DNA from: Prado023 sp963706875
GTDB taxonomy: Bacteria > Actinomycetota > Actinomycetes > S36-B12 > CAIYMF01
Direction: 5' to 3'
Assembly (NCBI GenBank): GCA_963706875.1
Contig: CAVPNW010000020.1
Span: 207,568-271,567 of the forward strand
DNA: 64,000 bases
Part shown: positions 59,913 through 64,000 of the stretch, piece after piece
How positions within the stretch are numbered: the first letter of the stretch is position 1
Layout: the number at the start of each line of letters is the position of its first letter
Notes under the pieces: generated by a model
Database searches by the model: none
What the model was told of the DNA's origin: nothing
Seen by the model: only the letters and a program-made list of their open reading frames with translations
Made by a program: the position numbers and the translations under genes

Positions 59913-61901
59913 ATGGTTGAGCACTTCCACCCCCTGGGCACCCTCCCCTCCGCCTCGACGAGGTCCGCGCAGGCAGCGCAACGTGCTGGCCTGCCGTTCG
60001 ACGACGACCGGGACTTCACCGAGGCGCGGCGCGGGTTCCTGGTCGCGCCGGGGTACCGGCAGATCATGGCTGAGGCTGGGCATGTCGCCTGGAACATCGG
60101 TGCCTATGACTTCCTGCTGTCCGGCGAGCAGTTCGACAGCATCCACCCGTCGCTGCAGCGGCAGGCGCTGCTCAACATGGAGTACGGCCTGTTCGAGGTG
60201 GTGCCGGACCACATCTACCAGGTGCGTGGCTTCGACCTGGCGAACATCTCGTTCATCCGCTCGGCCACCGGGTGGATCGTGTTCGACCCGTTGACGTGCA
60301 AGGAGACGGCGGCCGCGGCGCTGGCCCTCGTCAACGAGCACCTCGGTGCGCGCCCGGTTGTCGCGGTGGTCTACTCGCACTCGCACGGCGACCACTTCGG
60401 CGGCGCGCACGGGGTGGTGGACGTCGCGGATGTGGCCAGCGGAAAGGTCCCGGTGATCGCGCCGGTCGGGTTCCTGGAGCACGCCGTGGCGGAGAACGTG
60501 TACGCGGGCAATGCCATGAACCGGCGCATGTTCTACCAGTACGGCTCGCTGCTGGACCGCAGCCCGTTCGGGCACGTCGACCAGGCCATCGGCAAGGGCG
60601 TCGCGGCCGGCACCTCGGGCCTGATCGCGCCGACCGTGGACATCGTCGACGACATCGAGGAGCTCACCATCGATGGTGTGCGGATGGTGTTCCAGAACAC
60701 CCCGGGCACCGAGGCCCCGGCCGAGATGAACACCTGGTTCCCGGACCTCAAGGCCTTCTGGGCTGCGGAGAACATCACCAGCACGATCCACAACATCTAC
60801 ACCCTGCGTGGTGCGCTCGTGCGCGACGCGCTGGAGTGGTCCCGGCAGATCAACAAGGCGCTGTACCTGTTCGGCCGCGAGGCGGAGGTGATGTTCGCGT
60901 CGCACTCCTGGCCGCGGTGGGGCAATGCCCGCATCCAGGAGGTGATGCGGGTGCAGCGCGACACCTACGCGCACCTCAACAACGGGGTGATGCACCTGGC
61001 CAACCAGGGCGTGACCATCAACGAGATCCACCGCGTCTACCGGGTGCCCCAGTCGCTGCAACGGCAGTGGGCCGCACGCAGCTACCACGGGTCGGTGGAG
61101 CACAACTCACGTGCCGTGATCAACCGCTACCTCGGCTACTGGGACGGCAACCCGGCCACCCTGATCCCGTTGAGCCCGAAGGAGTCCGCGCCGCTGTTCG
61201 TGGAGATGATGGGCGGGGCCGATGCGATCGTCGCCCGTGCCCGGCAGCTCATGGAGAGCGGGGACTACCTGCTCGCCATCGAGATCCTCGACAAGATCCT
61301 CCACGGGGAGCCTGACCACGTTGCCGGGCGCCGGCTGCTCGCCGACGCCTTCGAGCAGGTGGGCTACCAGCAGGAGAGCCCCAGCGTGCGCAACAGCTTC
61401 CTGGCCGCTGCCCTCGAGCTGCGATCGGGGATCCCGTCCGGGGCCGCCCCCCACAGCACCGGCCCGGACCTGGTCCGGGCGCTGAGCACCCTGCAGTTCC
61501 TGGACTACCTGGGCATCCGGCTGGACCCGACCCGCGCCGGCGACGCCGCGTTCGTGGTCAACCTGATCACCCCGGACAACGGCGAGTCCTTCGTCGTGGA
61601 GCTGAGCAACAGCACCCTGACGAGCCTGCAGGGGTTCCTCGCCGAGGCACCCGACCTCACCATCACCATCAACCGGTCCGACCTCGAGCTGGCGATGACC
61701 GGTGCCGCCCCCCTGGCCGCGCAGGTCGCCGACGGTCGGGCCGCCCTGGACGGCGACCCGGGCGTGCTGCAGGTTCTGGCCGGACTGCTCGTGCACTTCG
61801 AGGTGGGCTTCGAGATCCTGCCGGGCACCGGAGCGGGGCACCTGAGCCCAGACCTCGACGAATTCGCACAGGAACCCCTCGGCGACTCCGCCGGCGGCTG
61901 A
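59913..61901 (+). CDS. Linear alkylsulfatase (metallo-beta-lactamase fold)
   Basis: 662 residues. SdsA1/BDS1/YjcS-type sulfatase hydrolysing primary or secondary alkyl sulfates. The binuclear zinc motif HSHGDHFGG starts at His156. NTPGTEAPAEMNTWFPDLKAFWAAENI and FASHSWPRWGN carry further ligands. The dimerisation domain follows (QQESPSVRNSFLAAALELRSG), then a C-terminal SCP2-like domain (LTSLQGFLAEAPDLTITINRSDLELAM). No signal peptide is present, so it is probably cytoplasmic. The acyltransferase gene begins 10 bases later, so they form one transcript; released fatty alcohols could be esterified. Confidence 0.94.
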   Translation: MVEHFHPLGTLPSASTRSAQAAQRAGLPFDDDRDFTEARRGFLVAPGYRQIMAEAGHVAWNIGAYDFLLSGEQFDSIHPSLQRQALLNMEYGLFEVVPDHIYQVRGFDLANISFIRSATGWIVFDPLTCKETAAAALALVNEHLGARPVVAVVYSHSHGDHFGGAHGVVDVADVASGKVPVIAPVGFLEHAVAENVYAGNAMNRRMFYQYGSLLDRSPFGHVDQAIGKGVAAGTSGLIAPTVDIVDDIEELTIDGVRMVFQNTPGTEAPAEMNTWFPDLKAFWAAENITSTIHNIYTLRGALVRDALEWSRQINKALYLFGREAEVMFASHSWPRWGNARIQEVMRVQRDTYAHLNNGVMHLANQGVTINEIHRVYRVPQSLQRQWAARSYHGSVEHNSRAVINRYLGYWDGNPATLIPLSPKESAPLFVEMMGGADAIVARARQLMESGDYLLAIEILDKILHGEPDHVAGRRLLADAFEQVGYQQESPSVRNSFLAAALELRSGIPSGAAPHSTGPDLVRALSTLQFLDYLGIRLDPTRAGDAAFVVNLITPDNGESFVVELSNSTLTSLQGFLAEAPDLTITINRSDLELAMTGAAPLAAQVADGRAALDGDPGVLQVLAGLLVHFEVGFEILPGTGAGHLSPDLDEFAQEPLGDSAGG

Positions 61902-61911
61902 GAGGACGACG

Positions 61912-63387
61912 ATGACGACTGTGCCGATCGCCTCGGCGGATCTGACCTGGCTCAACATGGACCTGCCGACCAACCTGATGGTCGTCAACGGGCTGATGTG
62001 GTTCGACGAGGAGCCGGACTGGGAGGCGGTCCGCGAGATCCTGCGGACCCGGCTGGTGGAGGGGTTCCCGGTCATGGGGCGCCGGCCGCGTCAGGTCGAT
62101 GGGGGGTGGGTGTGGGAGGACGACCCGGACTTCGACTTCGATCGTCAGGTGCGCCATGTCACCCTCCCGGCGCCTGGGGATCGCGCTGCTGCCCAGGACT
62201 ACATCTCGGGACGGGTCAGCCAGCCGCTGGATCGGGACCACCCGCTGTGGGAGTTCGACCTGATCAGTGGGTACACGAATGCCGAGGGCGGGCAGGGGGC
62301 GCTGATCCTGGCCCGGTTCCACCACGTGCTGGCCGACGGGATCCGGATCGTGCAGCTCATCCTCGGCCTGTGCGACGTCGACGAGGATGTGGCCCCGCCG
62401 GCGGTGGGCCGGACGTCGTCGGCGAGGAACCCGGTCACGATGGTGGCCGGGGCGACCCGTGATGTCGTGGGCAACGTGGCCTCGTTCGCCGGTGACGTCG
62501 CCTCCGCAGCGGTGTCCGCGGTCCCCAGGGTCCCCGGGCTGCTCGGGGGCCTCGGGCGCAGCACCTTCTACGAGGGGTACGGGCTGGTCGTGAAGCCCAC
62601 GAAGGTCACTGACGCGGTGTCGGCGCTGTCCTCGGAGGACAATCTCGCGCTGAACACATGGCGCTCGGCGAGCCGGTTGGCCCTGTGGGGTCACGAGTCG
62701 AGGCTGGTGGCCGACCGAGCCCCAGACGTCGCCAAACGTGTCAGCTGGGTGTCCGGGATGGACCTCGACCAGGTCAAGGCGGTGGGCGCCGCGCACCACG
62801 CCACGGTCAACGACGTGCTGCTGGGCGCCATCTCCCTCGGGCTGTCGGCCTACCTGCAGGAGCGAGGTCGCGCGGTCCCGTCGGAGACCAACTTCCTGGT
62901 GCCGATCTCGCTGAAGCCGATCGACATGTCGCTGCCCAAGGAGCTGGGCAACCACTTCGCGATGGTGATGTTCCCGATGCCCCTGGGGATCACCGAGGTC
63001 GACGTGCTCCTGGCCGAGGTGCGCTCCCGGATGGCCCGGATCAAGAACAGCGCAGAGGCGATGATGATCTTCGGCGTCCAGCGCGCCGTGGCCGAGACGC
63101 CCAAGAGCATCAGCCAGAACCTCACGAGATTCGTGGCCAACAAGTCGGTGGGCCTGCTCACCAACGTCCCGGGGCCACGGGCCCCGATCTACCTGGCCGG
63201 CCACAAGGTCGCCGGGATCCTCGGCTGGGTGCCCACCTCCTCGGACCAGAGCATCGGCCTGTGCATCTTCAGCTACAACGGTCACGTGAGCATCGGCATC
63301 GCCACCGACGCGGGGATCATCCCCGACCCGGACCGTCTCGAGGACCTCATCCAGGAGGGGTTCGCCGGCATGGTGGCCGGGTCCTAG
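61912..63387 (+). CDS. Wax ester synthase / diacylglycerol acyltransferase (WS/DGAT)
   Basis: 491 residues. It esterifies fatty alcohols or diacylglycerol with acyl-CoA. The catalytic HHxxxDG motif is HHVLADG at 137-143, and the C-terminal block GLLTNVPGPRAPIYLAG matches the family's NVPGP region. NHFAMVMFPMPLGI is also typical. The N-terminus lacks the usual PLSPxD motif and reads IASADLTWLNMD, where the 'D..W' core is kept. It is cotranscribed with the alkylsulfatase. Confidence 0.93.
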   Translation: MTTVPIASADLTWLNMDLPTNLMVVNGLMWFDEEPDWEAVREILRTRLVEGFPVMGRRPRQVDGGWVWEDDPDFDFDRQVRHVTLPAPGDRAAAQDYISGRVSQPLDRDHPLWEFDLISGYTNAEGGQGALILARFHHVLADGIRIVQLILGLCDVDEDVAPPAVGRTSSARNPVTMVAGATRDVVGNVASFAGDVASAAVSAVPRVPGLLGGLGRSTFYEGYGLVVKPTKVTDAVSALSSEDNLALNTWRSASRLALWGHESRLVADRAPDVAKRVSWVSGMDLDQVKAVGAAHHATVNDVLLGAISLGLSAYLQERGRAVPSETNFLVPISLKPIDMSLPKELGNHFAMVMFPMPLGITEVDVLLAEVRSRMARIKNSAEAMMIFGVQRAVAETPKSISQNLTRFVANKSVGLLTNVPGPRAPIYLAGHKVAGILGWVPTSSDQSIGLCIFSYNGHVSIGIATDAGIIPDPDRLEDLIQEGFAGMVAGS

Positions 63388-63445
63388 CCAAGGCCGGTTG
63401 CCAGCCCTGACGGTGCCCCGAGGGGGGTGACAGCGATTTGTCCGA

Positions 63446-63475
63446 TTGGATTCTATGTAACGCTCGATATAGAAT
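63446..63475 (+). promoter_or_regulatory. Promoter with overlapping inverted repeat before the aldehyde dehydrogenase
   Basis: TTGGAT (63446-63451) and TATAGA (63468-63473) are 16 bases apart, a good sigma-70-type promoter. ATTCTAT (63450-63456) and ATAGAAT (63469-63475) form a perfect 7-bp inverted repeat over it. The AT content is strikingly high for this genome, so regulated expression is likely. Confidence 0.5.
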
Positions 63476-63502
63476 AGTCCTCCCCGCTACAGGAGGATGT
63501 GC

Positions 63503-64000
63503 ATGGACCCGATCGCGATCGACCGTTCCCTCGAGGGCCTCAGCCAGGTCAAGGACCGCTGGGCCAAGCTCCCGATCCGGGAGAAGATCCGGTACCTGGA
63601 GCAGGTTCGCGATCGTCTGGTGGACAACGCCGATGCGTGGGTGGCCGCCGGGGTGCAGCTCAAGGGCCTGGATCCGAAGGCGCCGATCGTCGGGGGCGAG
63701 GAGTGGCTTGGTGGGCCGTACCCGACGGCAGCGTGGCTCACGGACATGATCGGGACGCTGACCCGGCTGAACACCGGCGCGGACCTCTTGGAGGGCGTGC
63801 GGATCCGGACCCAACTGACGGCCAGGTGATCGCCGGGGTCTTCCCTCGAACGCCTACGACCGGCTGCTGCTCAACGGCTACGAGCTGGACGTGTGGATGC
63901 AGCCCGGGGTGACCCCGGCCACGGTGCGCGACACGGTCGCCTCCTTCTACCGCGAGTCCGATCCCACCGGTGCAGTCACCCTGGTGCTCGGAGCGGGCAA
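63503..64000 (+). pseudogene. Aldehyde dehydrogenase family protein, 3' truncated by window, frame broken
   Basis: The start at 63503 is preceded by AGGAGG with 6-base spacing; the ATG at 63497 abuts the ribosome site and is unlikely. The N-terminal frame reads IAIDRSLEGLSQVKDRWAKLPIREKIRYLEQVRDRLVDNADAWVAAG. It then leaves frame twice by single missing bases: once near 63790-63815 (after which DGQVIAGVFP is read) and once at about 63843-63845 (TTCCCTCG, expected TTCCCCTCG, giving SNAYDRLLLNGYELDVWMQPGVTP). It ends GAVTLVLGAG at the window edge. The family is judged from the LP..EK...L..VRDRL opening and VTLVLGAG, so it is tentative. The catalytic Cys and Glu lie outside the window. An oxidiser of fatty or amino aldehydes is possible. 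Confidence 0.7.

Noticed and set aside
1..64000. Mobile element, prophage or defence island
   Set aside because: I found no transposase, integrase, phage or restriction gene, and no direct repeats bounding a region.

Overview
The window is GC-rich throughout, densely packed, and uses many ATGA/GTGA start-stop overlaps. Gene content and order point to an actinobacterium. The stretch ilvB - gatBAC - ligA - MetE-like - mnmA - iscS - etfAB - GT4 glycosyltransferase matches, from memory, the order of the mycobacterial ilvB1-to-Rv3032 region and the Streptomyces ligA/gatCAB region. I saw no tRNA, rRNA, CRISPR array, transposase or prophage gene.

Layout. 1-4.0 kb: branched-chain amino-acid synthesis on the minus strand (ilvB, cut by the window edge, with a leader-peptide attenuator; ilvD). 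4.1-9.0 kb: three tandem, overlapping paralogous lipoproteins, each with an HExxH motif. 9.0-11.9 kb: a minus-strand operon of a D-2-hydroxyacid dehydrogenase and two peptidase-S51/class-I-amidotransferase-like proteins, one ending in a cysteinyl-tRNA-synthetase-like tail. 12.2-26.5 kb: conserved core (bioY, gatCAB, ligA, MetE-like protein, a Gfo/Idh/MocA oxidoreductase, azlCD, mnmA, iscS, etfBA). 26.7-35.5 kb: GT4 glycosyltransferase, CPBP protease, DUF3467 protein, a three-gene 2-oxoacid dehydrogenase operon (E1 alpha, E1 beta, E2) and two proteins of unknown function.

35.6-43.6 kb is the most distinctive region: a complete minus-strand operon for coenzyme-B12-dependent ornithine degradation. 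Orr makes D-ornithine, OraS/OraE (adenosylcobalamin and PLP) make 2,4-diaminopentanoate, Ord oxidises it to 2-amino-4-oxopentanoate, and OrtA/OrtB cleave that with CoA to alanine and acetyl-CoA. A GlmL/MutL-type ATPase is the likely mutase reactivator. The pathway is best known from amino-acid-fermenting clostridia. An RpiR regulator and a polar-amino-acid ABC transporter lie about 3 kb further on (46.7-50.4 kb) and could feed it, but that link is inference.

43.9-64 kb holds an alpha/beta hydrolase, a RibD/DHFR-like reductase, a CDF-like transporter, a long-chain acyl-CoA synthetase, a BASS transporter fused to two universal-stress domains, an SLC13-type transporter, pyruvate kinase, a SulP transporter, a linear alkylsulfatase, a WS/DGAT acyltransferase and the start of an aldehyde dehydrogenase.

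Seven otherwise well-conserved genes carry single-base frameshifts (ilvD, lipoprotein B, the dehydrogenase E2, the GlmL-like gene, BASS-USP, pyk, the aldehyde dehydrogenase). Several fit a G/C run one base too long or too short. Because ilvD and pyk are housekeeping genes, uncorrected sequencing indels are more likely than real decay. These genes are listed as broken in the sequence as given.
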